Source of the DNA: Diphasiastrum complanatum
Taxonomy: Eukaryota > Streptophyta > Lycopodiopsida > Lycopodiales > Lycopodiaceae
Direction: 5' to 3'
Assembly (NCBI GenBank): GCA_029204225.1
Contig: MU832057.1
Coordinates: 25,509-89,508, forward strand
DNA length: 64,000 nt
The notes beneath the pieces were generated by a model that was given only the letters and a program-made list of their open reading frames with translations, searched no databases and was not told the DNA's origin. How positions within the stretch are numbered: the first letter of the stretch is position 1; every line of letters begins with the position of its first letter. The position numbers were made by a program, and so were the translations under genes. Of the stretch, positions 1 through 11,735 are shown piece by piece.

Positions 1-936
1 GATGATGGCATAGGCAAAGTAAAAGTTGACTTATCTAGTGAGTTCAAGATGGTAGATCTAGGCTTCCTAAAGTTTATACTTGGGATAGAAGTGTCTAGAA
101 GTAGCAATTGTACTTTCATAAGTCAATCTAAGTATGCTACTTCCATTCTTGAAAGATTTGGTATGAAAGATTGTAAGGGGATTGACACCCCTATGGAGCA
201 TGTTGTGAAAGCAACTAATGAAGGTGATGAAGCATCCTTTGAGGACATCACTCTCTTTAGGAAGCTTATAGGCTCTCTAATCTATTTAACCATCACTAGA
301 CCTGACTTAAGTTTTTGTGTAAGCAAGTTGAGTCAAAGTATGCAAGCTCCTTTAATTCATCATTGGAAAAGTGCCAAGAGAGTACTTAGATATGTTTCTA
401 GTACTAGATTTTTTGGTATACTTTATGAAGGATCTAACTTGCACTTGAGAGCCTACTCGGATTCAGATTTTGCAGGTGACAAGATGGATAGGAAGTCCAT
501 TAGTGCATTTGCAACATTTCTTTGTGGAGGAGTGATATCTTGGCTTTCCAAAAAGCAAGATACAATCTCACTATCTTCTTGTGAAGCCGAGTACAAGGCA
601 TTGACTTCAACAACCAAAGAGCTCTTATGGCTAAGAAGACTCTTGATGGAACTACATGTGCTAGAGGCCGAGGAGATCCCTTACATATTTTGTGACAATC
701 AAGCTTCTCAACAAATTGCTTCAAATCCTATCTTCCATGCTAGAACAAAGCATATTGAGATAGCTCACCACTTTGTGAGGGAGAAGGTACAATCCAAGGA
801 AGTGCAACTACATCATGTACCATCATCCGAATGCATAGCTGATATCTTAACCAAACCATTGTCCAAAGATCCATTTTTTAAGTTAAGATATGCTCTTGGA
901 ATTGTAGATAGATGTACACTAGATTTGCCAAGTTAG
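1..936 (+). CDS. Ty1/copia pol, C-terminal part (RT end and RNase H), copia C
   Basis: The frame is open from the window edge, so this is the 3' part of a longer polyprotein; the internal Met at 49 is not a true start. The N-terminal portion matches the end of copia reverse transcriptase (LGIEV block, then the RPDLSFCVSKLSQ block). RNase H follows, with the acidic stretch YSDSDFAGD, the SSCEAEYKAL block and CDNQASQQIASNP, then HARTKHIEI and ADILTKPL, which close copia pol proteins. No internal stop or frameshift is visible over about 310 codons, so this copy is younger than most others here. It copies element RNA into DNA in cytoplasmic particles and removes the RNA strand. It ends 13 bases before its 3' LTR. 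Confidence 0.9.
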   Translation, partial: DDGIGKVKVDLSSEFKMVDLGFLKFILGIEVSRSSNCTFISQSKYATSILERFGMKDCKGIDTPMEHVVKATNEGDEASFEDITLFRKLIGSLIYLTITRPDLSFCVSKLSQSMQAPLIHHWKSAKRVLRYVSSTRFFGILYEGSNLHLRAYSDSDFAGDKMDRKSISAFATFLCGGVISWLSKKQDTISLSSCEAEYKALTSTTKELLWLRRLLMELHVLEAEEIPYIFCDNQASQQIASNPIFHARTKHIEIAHHFVREKVQSKEVQLHHVPSSECIADILTKPLSKDPFFKLRYALGIVDRCTLDLPS

Positions 937-940
937 AAGT

Positions 941-1665
941 GAGGAGGAGTGTTGAAAATTGTCACTTCTCACTTGACATTGGTTCATGTAAATATTGATC
1001 AAACATTAGAATATGTTGATGATATGATTTCACACGTGTGGAGCATGTTCCCATGTGTGAAAGGATGTACTTTTCATGTTTGTATATATCCAAATTGATT
1101 TTGTATCATTCTAGTTAGTGTGAACATGAAATGACTAGTTTTTAGTCAAGTTGACTAGTCACCTACAAATTAGCTTTTCCTTGCATGTGCATGAGTAAAT
1201 GCTCCCACATGGCAAGTGGATGTTCACATGTGTGTATAGAGTACTAGAAGATAAGAGTTGACCATTTTCCTTAGATCCTATTTTGTAGGGAATATTCCTA
1301 TATTCTAGGAGACTAGCTTTTTGGATTTTAGTCATATTCTAGAAGGTCAACTATTGGATAAGGATCAAGGATGGATCAAATGGATAGATATGAGTGATGT
1401 GGCACTCTTCACACGTGTGAAGGCCTGCTGGACTGTACCAGACTCATGGATGTACTTGATCCATAAAAGGATCATCATTTTGCTAAGAAAATTGATGAGA
1501 CTTTTGCACTCTACACTTTTGTGAGATTTCTAGTCATTTGTCTTGTGATTTTTATGCATGATTGCTATCTAGTATCATTGTACTTGTTGTTTCAGGTGCA
1601 GGCCGTACAGTGGACAGTACTCCACACGTGTGAAGCCGCTCTCACTAAAAAATGATGTGTTGATC
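941..1665 (+). repeat. Polypurine tract and 3' LTR of copia C (end uncertain)
   Basis: The purine run GAGGAGGAG (941-949) sits directly before TGTTGAAAATTG (950), the normal arrangement of polypurine tract and 3' LTR start. The LTR contains at least three near-identical CACACGTGTG palindromes (about 1032, 1411 and 1624), each with a G-box core. The right end cannot be fixed because the partner LTR lies outside the window; the boundary given is a guess. Confidence 0.6.
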
Positions 1666-1802
1666 CATTGCTCTTGCTTAAATCCAAGTGTAGTGAATCT
1701 AGATCAAGATCTAATGTGTAGAACTTGATAGATTCATTGATTAAGCAACCAATAACTCTCTATGATTGTAAAGTACAATCATTATTGTCCTAAAAACTGT
1801 AA

Positions 1803-1838
1803 AATTTATCAGCCATAACATTCTTCCCTCCTTAACTG
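1803..1838 (-). other. Possible minus-strand 3' LTR start with polypurine tract
   Basis: Read on the minus strand, AAGGAGGGAAGAA is followed by TGTTATGGCTG, which looks like a polypurine tract and LTR start of an element whose interior would lie to the right. No matching minus-strand coding sequence follows (1839-2390 shows no coding sequence), so this may be a scrap or chance. Confidence 0.3.
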
Positions 1839-2389
1839 CTTCTATCCTTAGAAGCTCCAAAGAACAGGAAAGAATTACAAGAACAGTTCCTTTAACTTAC
1901 AATATTAACCAAGAAAAACATTACTCATAGTCTAACTTCCATATCAAACAAGTACTCAGAGATAAACCTATTTCCAATAGTTAATCTCTGTTCTGGAGTA
2001 CAAACTCTAGTCTGAAAAAAAAAGTACACTAAGTTATAAATTTCTCACAGGTTACACTCAACATAAGTTAGTAATATCACCTTCATGTAATTACTTACAT
2101 GAAACACTGGGTGAAATAACCTAACTTAAGAGATTAAAGTTAAAGAAATAATAATTATAGTCTGAAATTATCCACAAACTCTGGCAGACAATCAATAGAA
2201 AACCTCCAAGTACAACTATCCTTAGAATCTAATTCTAAGATATGATAATTAGTTCAATTAGATTCTCTAGGGGAATCATTAAGATATAGAATGATTAAGA
2301 TACTCTTTTGTGTTAAATGCTCCTGTTTCTAGCACCAAATTCCAGAAAATAACATTCATTCATCTTAATAGACTTGTCTGTCTCCTATT
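1839..2389. other. AT-rich spacer without recognisable genes
   Basis: About 550 bases with no coding sequence, LTR end or repeat that I can identify. It leads into the broken copia pol of family A. Confidence 0.5.
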
Positions 2390-3899
2390 AACTTGCCTCT
2401 GTTGTAGGAGCTCTATCACTATCAGATGCAAACAAAGGAAAGCTGATATGGATGCTGAGCACCATTCATTAATGAGGAACGTGACTTGGAATCTTGTTAA
2501 TCCTCCTGCAGGTATAAAACCTATTGACACTAAGTGGATCTTCAAACTAAAGCTTAAACCAGATGGATCGATATCCAAATGGAAAGCTTGTTTAGTGGTT
2601 AAAAGTTATGAAATAAATTACACTGACACCTTCAGTCCAGTGGTAAAGCATCAATCTATTCGCACCCTGTTGGCTATAGCTGCTATAGAGGATATGGACA
2701 TTCATCAGATGGACGTCCAGATGACATTCCTTTACAGATACATACAAGAAGACATTTACATTTATCAACTAGAAGGTTACATCCTTCAAGGCCAAGATCA
2801 TTTGGTGTGCAAATTGCAGAAGGCACTTTACGGCCTTAAGCAAGCTCCTAGGGCCTGGTATGAACGAATTAATCACTTCTTCTGTGGACTCAAATGTGTA
2901 CCTCAAGAACAAAGACTCAAGCTATGTCATAATAGCTTTATATGTTGATGATTCTTTAATCATCAGCAACTCAACTCAGTTATTGGACGAGACAAAGTCT
3001 CTACTGTCACAAGAACTTAAAATGACTGATTTAAGGCCAGTTCATTACCTACTTGGTATGGAGATCACTAGAGATCGCGCAAGCATAAGCATTACTATAA
3101 TCTAGGAAGCATATCTGAACAATGTACTTCGTAGATATGGCATGGATGATTGTAAGCTCATAGACACACCAATGGATCCAAGATCCAAGCTATCCAAAGA
3201 CATGTGCCCTAAAAATGACGTAGAACAGAAGGAGATGAGTAGATATCCTTATCAGTCCATCATCGGATCGATAATGTACTCTATGATCTGCACACGTCCT
3301 GATCTAGCTTATACAGTAAGCACACTGTCGCAATATATGTCCAATCCAAGCCTACAACATTGGAAGGCTCTACAAAGTTTAATGAGGTACATTCAAGCGA
3401 CGAGGCACTATGCTTTGCGCTATAACAGAATTACAGATGCTGCACTTACACTTGTTACCTATACAAATTCTGATTGGGTAGGAGATGTTGGATATCCAAA
3501 AATCCACGTCTAGGTATATTTGTTTCCTTGTAGGAGGACCCATTTCATGGAACACAGAAATCAGAATGTATTTCGTTGTCCTCTACGGAATCTGAATATG
3601 TTGCAGCTACATCAGTAGTGAAAGGAGAATATATTACTTAAAAGGTTGCTTCAAAATTTGCTATTTTCGCAAATCAGCCCTACTACACTTTAGTGCGATA
3701 ATCAGAGTTGTATCGCTCTATCTTTGAACCCATGAACTCATGCTAGAACTAAACACATAGAGGTTCAATTTCATTTTCTTAGAGAGAGTTATTGTCACAC
3801 AGACATTATGTTGGCTGATATTCTGACAAAACCATTGTCAAGAGAAAAACATTCCATAATGGTAGGATTGTTAAGTCTTAGTTTAAATTCAGATTCATA
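2390..3899 (+). pseudogene. Ty1/copia pol remnant (RT and RNase H), family A copy 1
   Basis: Reverse transcriptase is clear: IDTKWIFKLKLKPDGS, HQMDVQMTFLY, YGLKQAPRAWYE, then after a frameshift near 2860-2900 YVDDSLIISNS, the catalytic block. A TAG at 3103-3105 replaces the residue before EAYLNNVL; the other copy of this family (58803-60647) has Gln there. A second break near 3510 leads into RNase H pieces, and the end ADILTKPLSREKHS is still readable near 3810-3860. Three or more breaks make it a dead copy. It aligns throughout with copy 2, which shows that the start given here (the residues before AMDAEYNSLM in copy 2) is part of the element. Confidence 0.88.
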
Positions 3900-5234
3900 G
3901 CAGTGGAGTTTAATCTTACTCCTACTCATCCTTTTCGCCCTCCTTATCACTTCAAGGAAAATTCCGCTCTCAAGCATTCTGCAGAAATACACTATCTTTT
4001 ATACAGACTGTAGAAATACACGTAAAGTCCAAACAAGCAAGATGTCACAGGGAACCTTGCCTACGATCATTACGAAAGAGACTGAAGTAAACTGCAAGGT
4101 CTTGCTTTCGATCATATACGAAGACTCACCACCAAGAACTGCAAAGAGTCTAGATTACGGATACTTAAAAAGTAAATCGTAAAGTCTTGCATTACAAAGT
4201 CGAAGTAAACAGACCGCAACTCACCACCACAAGTTTGCAAGGACTCACATGTGAAGACCAACGGAAGGAGTCAACCGCAATGAACCACAACACTCCATCC
4301 TACAATCCATTGCAATAGCAAACTGAAGGAAGTCAAAGGCACTGCCAAACACCGTAAATCATCACTTACGGCCACCTACGAAGTGAATGAACGACAGTTG
4401 ATAGAAGGGAACTGCCAAGTCAACGATGTGGTTGACACACGATTTCATCTTCATGCCCTTGGGCTCAAGCTACAGTTGCAACGACGCCACATTTTTCACG
4501 CTTTTGACTTGTACAAAGGAGATTCTTTTGTTGTACCTCTTCACATCTTCACGATGCACCAATAACCGATCTACAGATCATGTACAAGGGTTGCTATTGA
4601 TCTTTTAAACTGTAATTAGAATAACTAAAGTTCTTCTGACATCTATATAAACATTTGAACATTTGAAGAGAAGTGGAATACATGTATTCACAGAGATCAA
4701 ACGACCAAAAGCGGTCTTCTGGTAGCTGACTCCTCAAAGTTAGTGATCATTTTAGAGAGAGTAAAGAGTATTATAAAAGATATCATTCATTAGCTTTTGT
4801 AAGTAGGATCACGCACTTTGCACGATTGTTTTGTGATCTGATATCGTTGTTACTACAACACTCTTTTATACAGAAGCATTATTCTTCATATCAGTTGTAT
4901 TCATTTTGAATGTTTGAATGCCTCTCAATCTTTCTCACCATTATCAAAACTTACCTATTAGAAACATAGAATAGCATGGCTGTTTGAGACGCCTAAATCG
5001 TTTGCATTCTCTATGGGTGTCTACTACACCTACTCTGACATCTAAATCAAATCAGAATTGTTCTAATTCTCAGTCTCTAAGTAATCCAAGATTCTTATTC
5101 ATCAATTTTCAATTGTTTCATCATTGTTTTTGTTTGATTGGAGGTGACGGCCTCTATTCCGCTGCGGCCTATCAAACCACCCTTTGTGTGTGTCAGCTTG
5201 TCATCATCCCCAACAGTCCACTATAGCTCAAATA
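3900..5234. other. Probable 3' LTR and flank of family A copia; no genes
   Basis: Non-coding. A TATA-like CTATATAAAC lies at about 4640-4650, followed by a long AT-rich stretch, which would suit the U3/R part of the LTR belonging to the preceding copia. No LTR ends could be fixed. A GC-richer patch lies at about 5145-5175 and its origin is unclear. Confidence 0.35.
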
Positions 5235-6530
5235 GAATGATTTTTTCATTGGGTCTTTGGAAGTCCAACTACAAATTCCATCGATATTTTTCCATTCCGA
5301 AATAATAATCCATCTCAAATGGTAAACTATTCCACAATCTTCTTATCTCTCTTTGTTAGCTGAGACCCTTGTAAACTTGTTCCTCATTTCTTTCAGTTCG
5401 AACATTGTTCCAAATACGAACAAAATGAGAATCGCTTTCATATTTCTCTCTAAATGAAAGATATAGATTCGTAGAAATATGGGTGAAAGACAATTCACCT
5501 ATCTGACTGAGAGCATCCGCAACTTGATTAGAGCTGTCTCTTACATAACAAATTTCATGATCAAATTCTTGAATCAATTCTGCCCGTCGAGCTTTCCTCC
5601 CCGAAGATCATGCTGGTTACAAAAATACTTGAGAGGTTGGCAATTCGTATACACTATAAACTTACTACCATACAAGTAGTGTCTCCATGTTTTCAGTGCA
5701 CAAATACCTGCAAATAATTTCTTTTTGTGCGTAGAATAACCAACTGAGGATCCGTGGATTTTTTGCTTTCAAACACTAATGGCCTATCTGTCTGTAATAG
5801 AACTGCTCCAATCGCAATATCGCTTGTGTTAGTTCTCACGACATAAGAGAAATTTGGATCTACAATCTGTAAAACGGGAGTTGACAATCAGAGTTTTAAG
5901 TTTCTCAAAACATAGATTCAGCTCATTATTCCCTACAATAGGCGGACTATGTTGATTCCTCTTTTTCTTTTTGTTAACAATGTCTTTTGTCAGTTTATTG
6001 AGGTGTCATTGCCAATTTAGCGTAGTCCTCAATAAATCTTTGAAAGAAAACCATAAATCTAAAAAATGATCTAAATTGCTTAACCATTTGTGAGGTCAGC
6101 CAATCAAATTTTTTTTTAATTTTATCATTGTCAATATCTTAATCCCATACGCAGTGATCTTATGACCGAGATAAACTAGCTCATGCTTAAAGAATTCACA
6201 CTTGGACTCTTTAATGTAGAGTAACTCTTGTTGGAGTTTCATCAAGATAGTTCTCAAGTGTTCTAAGTCCTCAAAGGTTTTACTGTAGATGATAATATCA
6301 TCTAGAACCACAAACTTCTCCAAATATGGATGAAACCGTTCATCATTTGTTGAAAAGTTGCTGGAGCATTTGTTAACCCAAAAGACAACACTAAGAATTC
6401 ATAATGGCCAAATCTACTACAAAATCCAGTCTATTGGACATCTTTCGATTTAATTCTTATTTGATATTATCTTGTCCTGAGATCTATCTTAGTGAAGTAT
6501 TTAGCCCCACCTGTCTTTTAGAAAATCTTG
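5235..6530 (-). pseudogene. Ty3/gypsy chromovirus-like pol remnant (RT, RNase H, start of integrase)
   Basis: Read leftwards from 6530, pieces of one polyprotein follow in order: [12 protein letters not shown] (RT block), [12 protein letters not shown], the DDIIIYSKTFEDLEHL region with the second catalytic Asp pair, [18 protein letters not shown], then RNase H pieces (5693-5887), the QVADALSQIGELS end of RNase H (5356-5577), and an integrase core piece ISMEFVVGLPKTQ at about 5235-5300. Many stops and frameshifts separate them. The motifs match the intact chromovirus at 40791-43232. It abuts the copia D fragment at about 6540, so it was probably inserted into it, but no LTR or target duplication is visible. 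Confidence 0.85.
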
Positions 6531-6545
6531 ACCTAGATTTTTTTT

Positions 6546-7178
6546 CTAGCAAGCACATTTATAGATAGTCTGACTTCTTGTGGAGACAACATTAATTCTC
6601 ATATCCTTGACCATGCTATTATGATACATATACAAGATAGACCTAATGCTCAAGTGTCCTAATCTTTGATGCCATACATGAGCATCTGAATTACTCACAA
6701 AAAGTGCATAATTGTGACTCAAGATATATAAATTTTTTTCTCTGTGTATAGAGAGAACTACATTTGAATTCTTGTCAAGAATGGTACATCGACTAGAAGT
6801 AAACAAAGCTCTACTTAATTAGTAATCTTGTTTATAGACAATAAGTTCTTTATTAATTCGGGTACATAGAGTACACCGTCAAGCTGTCTAGTGATGTCAT
6901 TTGGGAATTGAAGTCGAATAGAGCCTTGGCCTTCGACTTTGTGTGAGCTTGAGTCTCCAAAGAATATGTACTTTGATTCAGTTGCAGTGAGATTCGAGAA
7001 TAGGTTCTTGCAAGGAGCCATGTGCTGAGAAGCACCTAAATTTAGATATCATTCATAGGCATCTTTACATGATTGATCTTGTACCATCAGTGCATTTTCT
7101 TCTTCTTGGAAATTTCTGACAGAGTCAGAGCCTCCTTCTTGGTGTTGTGGCATCTTCTTCTTTGGTTCATTATGCTTG
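6546..7178 (-). pseudogene. Copia D, 3' half: post-zinc-knuckle gag, protease and pre-integrase segment
   Basis: On the minus strand this continues the copia gag that stops at 19279. The frame runs from the lysine-rich linker after the zinc knuckle, through a protease remnant (LGASQHMAP, where the family has Asp-Ser-Gly; the catalytic Asp is lost and a TGA stands just before it), to LDGVLYVPELIKNLLS and the pre-integrase block HVWHQRLGHLSIRS. The sequence stops after the first integrase cysteines at 6546, where a chromovirus fragment begins. The Tat element at 7179-19273 separates the two halves. Confidence 0.85.
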
Positions 7179-7531
7179 TGTTGGGGGTATTCCCAACAAA
7201 GTGTAAATAAATAAAATCCTCCAATAAAATGTGTTGCGAGGGCATGGCATCCTAAGTATATAAGCCCATGGCCCAATGAGCACACAATTGAAGTTGTAGA
7301 TAAAATAAGCTTGACTTGGGCCTTGGAATTAAAATAAAACTAGAGGCCCAATGTCATTTTTAAACTTAGAGATTACTTTTTAGAGCTGGGTCCAAATTGG
7401 GACTCACATGAATCTTGTGATTTCTAATGTACTTTTTGTGGACCCTTGGATCAAGTTGGGTCCAAGATGAATGGATAGGATCATTGTGAATATTAGCCAA
7501 TAAGATTGAGGGGCAAGGGCCTTCCCCATTT

Positions 7532-7539
7532 TATAAAAA
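7532..7539 (+). promoter_or_regulatory. TATA box in the 5' LTR
   Basis: TATAAAAA in the context CCCCATTTTATAAAAAGACACC; the same box is kept in the 3' LTR at 18752-18759. It is the likely core promoter of the element. Confidence 0.7.
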
Positions 7540-7737
7540 GACACCATTTTTACACTATTTCCATGCTTAATGAGAAGGAGGAAACTCTACCAATTTTGGA
7601 AGAGAAATATCATCATTTGCAATTCAATGCTTGCTATTGCTCTTGTTGTTTCCATTTGTTTTCAAGTTCATGCTTGTTGGTTTCAATAGTTAAAGTTTTT
7701 CCTTTAGCAAGTACAATGTGCATTTGAGCTAACCTCC

Positions 7738-7849
<112 letters not shown>

Positions 7850-8075
7850 CTTCTCAATCTCTTCTTCTCCATTTCTTCTCTTCAACCAAAACCATGAAGA
7901 ATGTTAGTGTAGAGGAGTAAAGTTAAAGAGGAGTAGTAAGTGGTGAGCAGAGCTAAGGGAGAAAGTAGGAAACTAACTAAAAGTAGCATCTATGCTTAGT
8001 TAGGTACCTATCTAGTGATCTAACCTTTGTTGACAGGCAGAAGGGCTATACTACGAGAGATCTTCGACCCCACAA

Positions 8076-8092
8076 TGGCGCCGTTGCTAGGA
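8076..8092 (+). other. Primer binding site, tRNA-Asp type
   Basis: TGGCGCCGTTGCTAGGA begins one base after the LTR end. It resembles the complement of the 3' end of plant tRNA-Asp (TGGCGCCGTTGCCGGGG), the primer used by Tat and Athila elements, with a small change in the second half. Confidence 0.85.
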
Positions 8093-9380
8093 ATAAATTT
8101 CCACTAACTAGTTTAGTTGCATTTTAGCTATTTTCTTGCTTTTTAGAGTAGTTTAAGTAGATTTGTGGGAGTTAGAGTTAGTTTTCTATATTTTTTGTGT
8201 TTGGACTGTTCACAGCTAGCGGAGGAGGTGTGAGAGGGTAGAGGGGCCCTGAACAACCCCTAAGGGCTTGAAACCCAAACCAAACATCCAAAAAAATCAA
8301 AAAACACACCAATCTGTATTTTGGAGGGAAAAAGAGCCAAAAAACCCATCAGATTTTTATATCTCTAGAATCAGTGAAAATTAACCCTTGCATGACTAGC
8401 AGCAGCTCCAAGGTACTGTCCCAGACCTGCATAGAAGCCTACGAGAGTTAGTTCCAAGCAGATTGTAAAAATCAGAGAAAAATCATAAAAAATTCAAAAA
8501 ACCCTTGAAAAAATCCAAAAAAATTCAAATCTTCATAAGAACTCTCGTAGAGCCCTCTGAAGTTCCATCTCAGTGAGACCAGGACACATAGAAGCTTGCG
8601 AGAGTTAGTTTGAGATCTAAGTGCCTCTGCGAGAGTTCCCAGTGAAAAAAAGACAGGAAAGTACCAATGAACCCTCGCAGACAGCAAAATTTTCAGTTCC
8701 AGTGGTCAAGAATTCTCGCAAAGGATTTTGAAGTTCCATCTCAGTGAGACCAGGACACAAAAGAGCTTGCGAGATTAGTTTGATTCTAGTGAGCAGAAAA
8801 TTGGATTTAAGTGCTAAAAAATCACTAAAAAGTGAAGATCCAGCAAATCCTTCCAGTAAAACTCTCGCAGAACCTCTCAATCGATTCAGAATGTCAATTT
8901 ACATCAATGATGAAACCTGCGAGAGTTAGTGTGAAGATCTGGTGAAAATCAAGCCAAGAAAGTGGTTTTGAACTCTTGCAGACAATGAAATTTTCACTTC
9001 TTGTGAGAGTTAACTCTCTTAGAAAATTTTGTAGTGAGATCTGACCCAGATCTAGCTACTGTGAAGCTTGCGAGAGTTACTTCCCAGAGATCTGAAAGAT
9101 ATCAAGCGTTTTACCTGCAAAAACAACTAAAGAACCCTCGCACAGCCAACCCTCACACAAGATAACCCTCGCAGACAAGATTAGTGGAAATATCTACAAC
9201 AGTTCCAGCTATTGTCAAAATCTTAGGTCAATCAGTGCTAGGAGTAAAAAGTGATCAAGGAAAAACCACCGTAAAAGGCCTAAAATTCACTCCGGCCGAT
9301 CAGATCGATCAGATCCTTGAAGATCCAGACTGCATCCTACTGTACAAGCAAGGTTCAATCACTTTGGAACCCACCATTGG
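8093..9380 (+). repeat. Leader with about 14 dispersed GCGAGAGTT / CTCGCAGA motifs
   Basis: The 1.3-kb stretch between primer site and gag has no convincing reading frame. It carries many copies of a short motif in both orientations: GCGAGAGTTAGT-like copies near 8441, 8597, 8627, 8766, 8917, 9003 and 9068, and reverse CTCGCAGA or CTCGTAGA copies near 8543, 8670, 8713, 8863, 8972, 9132 and 9166. Opposed copies could pair into hairpins in the RNA. A longer unit (GAAGTTCCATCTCAGTGAGA) is repeated near 8560 and 8736. More copies occur at 15319-15450, after integrase. Confidence 0.75.
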
Positions 9381-10430
9381 ATGAATTTGAGATCGGGACG
9401 ATCAATAGCACGAAGGATAGCAAATCAGGCACCACACATTCCCAGATTAACAGTTGTGCAACAAGAGGCAGAACCGAAACCAGCACCAATGGATCCAATG
9501 TGCCAACCCGTACCTGTCGCTCCCTTGCAAGCAGTCCAGAGAGCACCACGGATGGAAATACCAAAATATGATGGATCATCAGATCCCATCCGATTCCTCC
9601 AGATCTACGAACAAGCTTCTAAAAACTACGACGAATGGACACTTGCAGAGAAGCTGATGTTATTCCCTATGTCCCTATTGGTAGTGGCTCAGGATTGGTT
9701 TTTCAACCTGTCAAAGGAAGAGAAATCCACCTGGGAAGCGATTAAAGTGGCTCTCATTACGCGCTTTAAACCAAGAAAATTTCTAGAAGACCCGTTTCTC
9801 CTGCTGAGCAAAGTCAAGATGGGAAAACGAGAAAGGGTCCGGGACTATATTGAACGGGTCAAACATCTACGATATGAGTGCAGTGCAGTCCTAACTCCCG
9901 ATCATGCGGTGATTATGTGGTTCCTAGCTGGATTACCACGAAGCATCAGAAGAGAACTGAAACAACGGGAGCAGTACGCTACTCTGCAAAAAGTGACGAA
10001 AGATGCCATTAGGAAAGATGATGAGGGATCTGACGACGAATATCCTTCCACCCACACTCCTACTCCCTCGATCGCATCATCATCATCAAATGCATCCGCT
10101 CTATCCACAGAACTGATGTTGGAGCAAATGACAAAATTACACAAACAGTAGATGGAGCGACTTACGGCGCAGTTTGACCAGAAACTGAAGGCCTTACAAG
10201 GAACTGTAGTAGTAACTCCACATCAACCAGAACCAAACCAACTGCAGTATCTTCGACGAGAAAATGTATGGTGTTCAGTATGCACACAAAACCATACAAC
10301 AAACGAGTGTCCAGTCTTAAAGCAAAATCTGAGACTGACACATAGATTATGCCATCTGTGCAATGCAACATCGCACGATACGGCAAGAGAGGAAAGAAGT
10401 GGCTCCCTCACCACCACCATTGATCACTGA
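9381..10430 (+). pseudogene. Tat-like gag (capsid and nucleocapsid)
   Basis: It starts with MNLRSGRSIARR, a usual opening of gypsy gag. A Retrotrans_gag-type capsid domain follows at about residues 55-190 (PKYDGSSDPIRFLQ, AQDWFFNLSKEEKSTW, ITRFKPRKF, RVRDYIERVKHLR, WFLAGLPRSIRREL), then an acidic, Ser-rich linker. A TAG at 10149-10151 breaks the frame once. The nucleocapsid carries two zinc knuckles: CSVCTQNHTTNEC is complete; the second, CHLCNATSH, loses its last Cys at a frameshift near 10390. The product would form virus-like particles that package element RNA. The downstream frame 10363-10545 continues the gag tail. Confidence 0.9.
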
Positions 10431-10541
10431 CGATCAACCCTCAACTTCAGCGCCATATTCAAATGTGAGGGAAGAGAGAAGACAGTACCAAAAAATAAGA
10501 CACTGGGTACAAAAAGCACAAGAGGAGAAAAAAGAGCAAGA

Positions 10542-11312
10542 ATGAGACAATCCCACAGAACCTCCAGTCGGCGTCGAACGGGCTCACCACTGCGCACTAA
10601 TCAGAATGATCGGTTGCACCAACATGAACCACCTTTTCACATGGTGGAGCCCGAGGAACCACGCACTGAAAGGCTCACACTTTTGCTATCAAGCCATGTT
10701 ACTTTACCATTCGGAGAACTACTGCGGATTGCACCACAAGCGAAAAGCCTTCTAGCTGAATGGGCCAAAGCGGATGAGGAGCTAGTAGTGCCAGAGCCCA
10801 TATATTGTGCGGGCTATGATGAAACAAGTGACGTCCTCCACATCGAAGCAGCATGGGAAAGTGAGGAACACAACATCACTTTGCCAATCAAACACAAGAG
10901 ATACGAGGACGAGGCGGCAGTGGTAGATGGCGGATCGGGTGTCAATTTGATCTCCACTACTTTATATGAAAAATGGGGTTTACAAGGATTGAAGCTAGCC
11001 AGATTCGTCATCAAGGTGGCAGATCAATCATGTGTGAACCCAAAAGGTGTAGTTGTCGATATTCCCATAAAGATAGCAGGCATGTAGTTTGTGATTACTT
11101 TTGTGGTCATGGATATACCTGAATCTCCATCTGCATACCGTGTTTTACTGGGAAGACCATGGTTGAGGACTGCACAAGTAGTACACAACTGGGTTACAGG
11201 GAAACTCACCTTTGAGAATAGAGAACAGGCTGTAAAGGTATATCCAACCACATGGGCGGTGAAACCTATTGCAACAAAGCTGATGACAGATCATCCACGA
11301 CAGATCATATGA
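10542..11312 (+). pseudogene. Tat-like retropepsin (aspartic protease)
   Basis: The active-site segment is AAVVDGGSGVNLIS, with Asp-Gly-Gly in place of the commoner Asp-Ser/Thr-Gly, as in many plant gypsy proteases. The C-terminal flap and dimer region includes SAYRVLLGRPWLRTAQ, typical of Tat-type proteases. A TAG at 11085-11087 (AGM-stop-FVI) lies between the two halves in the same frame. The upstream part (10542-10890) is a basic linker without recognised domains. The enzyme would cleave the gag-pol polyprotein. Confidence 0.85.
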
Positions 11313-11735
11313 TTGATCGTCCTATCATTCAGAGATGGATGTCGTAAGATGGACAGATGCATTAACAACTATTCACTGCCAGCATGTCAAAATGAATCAG
11401 ATCCAGAACCCAATACATCTTCACCCAAATGTTACACAATGGACACACCAATCACATTTGGGGTGAATATGATAAACGTAGCATGGTTGTTAGCGGAGCC
11501 TATTGAGAACCCAGTGGACGATGATCTAGTCCCTTGGCAACATGCTCTAACTTATAATAAGGAGATTGAGCTGACTGATGAACATGACCTACACCACATG
11601 GACCAAGGTCGTTACGGAACCAAGAGGGTACCAGCTCAACCACCACAAAGGTCTGCTATGGCGAAAGTCTCAAGGATCGATCCACCCAAGACACCTGCGA
11701 ATAAGAGAAATCAGTTGAAACAACGCTATAACTAG
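11313..11735 (+). pseudogene. Protease-RT linker of the Tat-like polyprotein
   Basis: This is in frame with the protease (after a TGA at 11310-11312) and with the RT section (after TAG at 11733-11735). It has no recognised domain. It is acidic in the middle and basic at the end. Confidence 0.55.

Noticed and set aside
5140-5180. GC-rich patch as a tRNA or structured RNA
   Set aside because: No tRNA arms or conserved boxes could be fitted.
8472-8929. Several overlapping frames in the Tat leader
   Set aside because: They arise from the GCGAGAGTT repeat motif on both strands; no motif or start context supports them.
10149-10151. Programmed TAG readthrough between gag and pol
   Set aside because: TAG codons occur at many other conserved Gln sites in unrelated elements, so simple C-to-T decay explains them better than a single recoding site.
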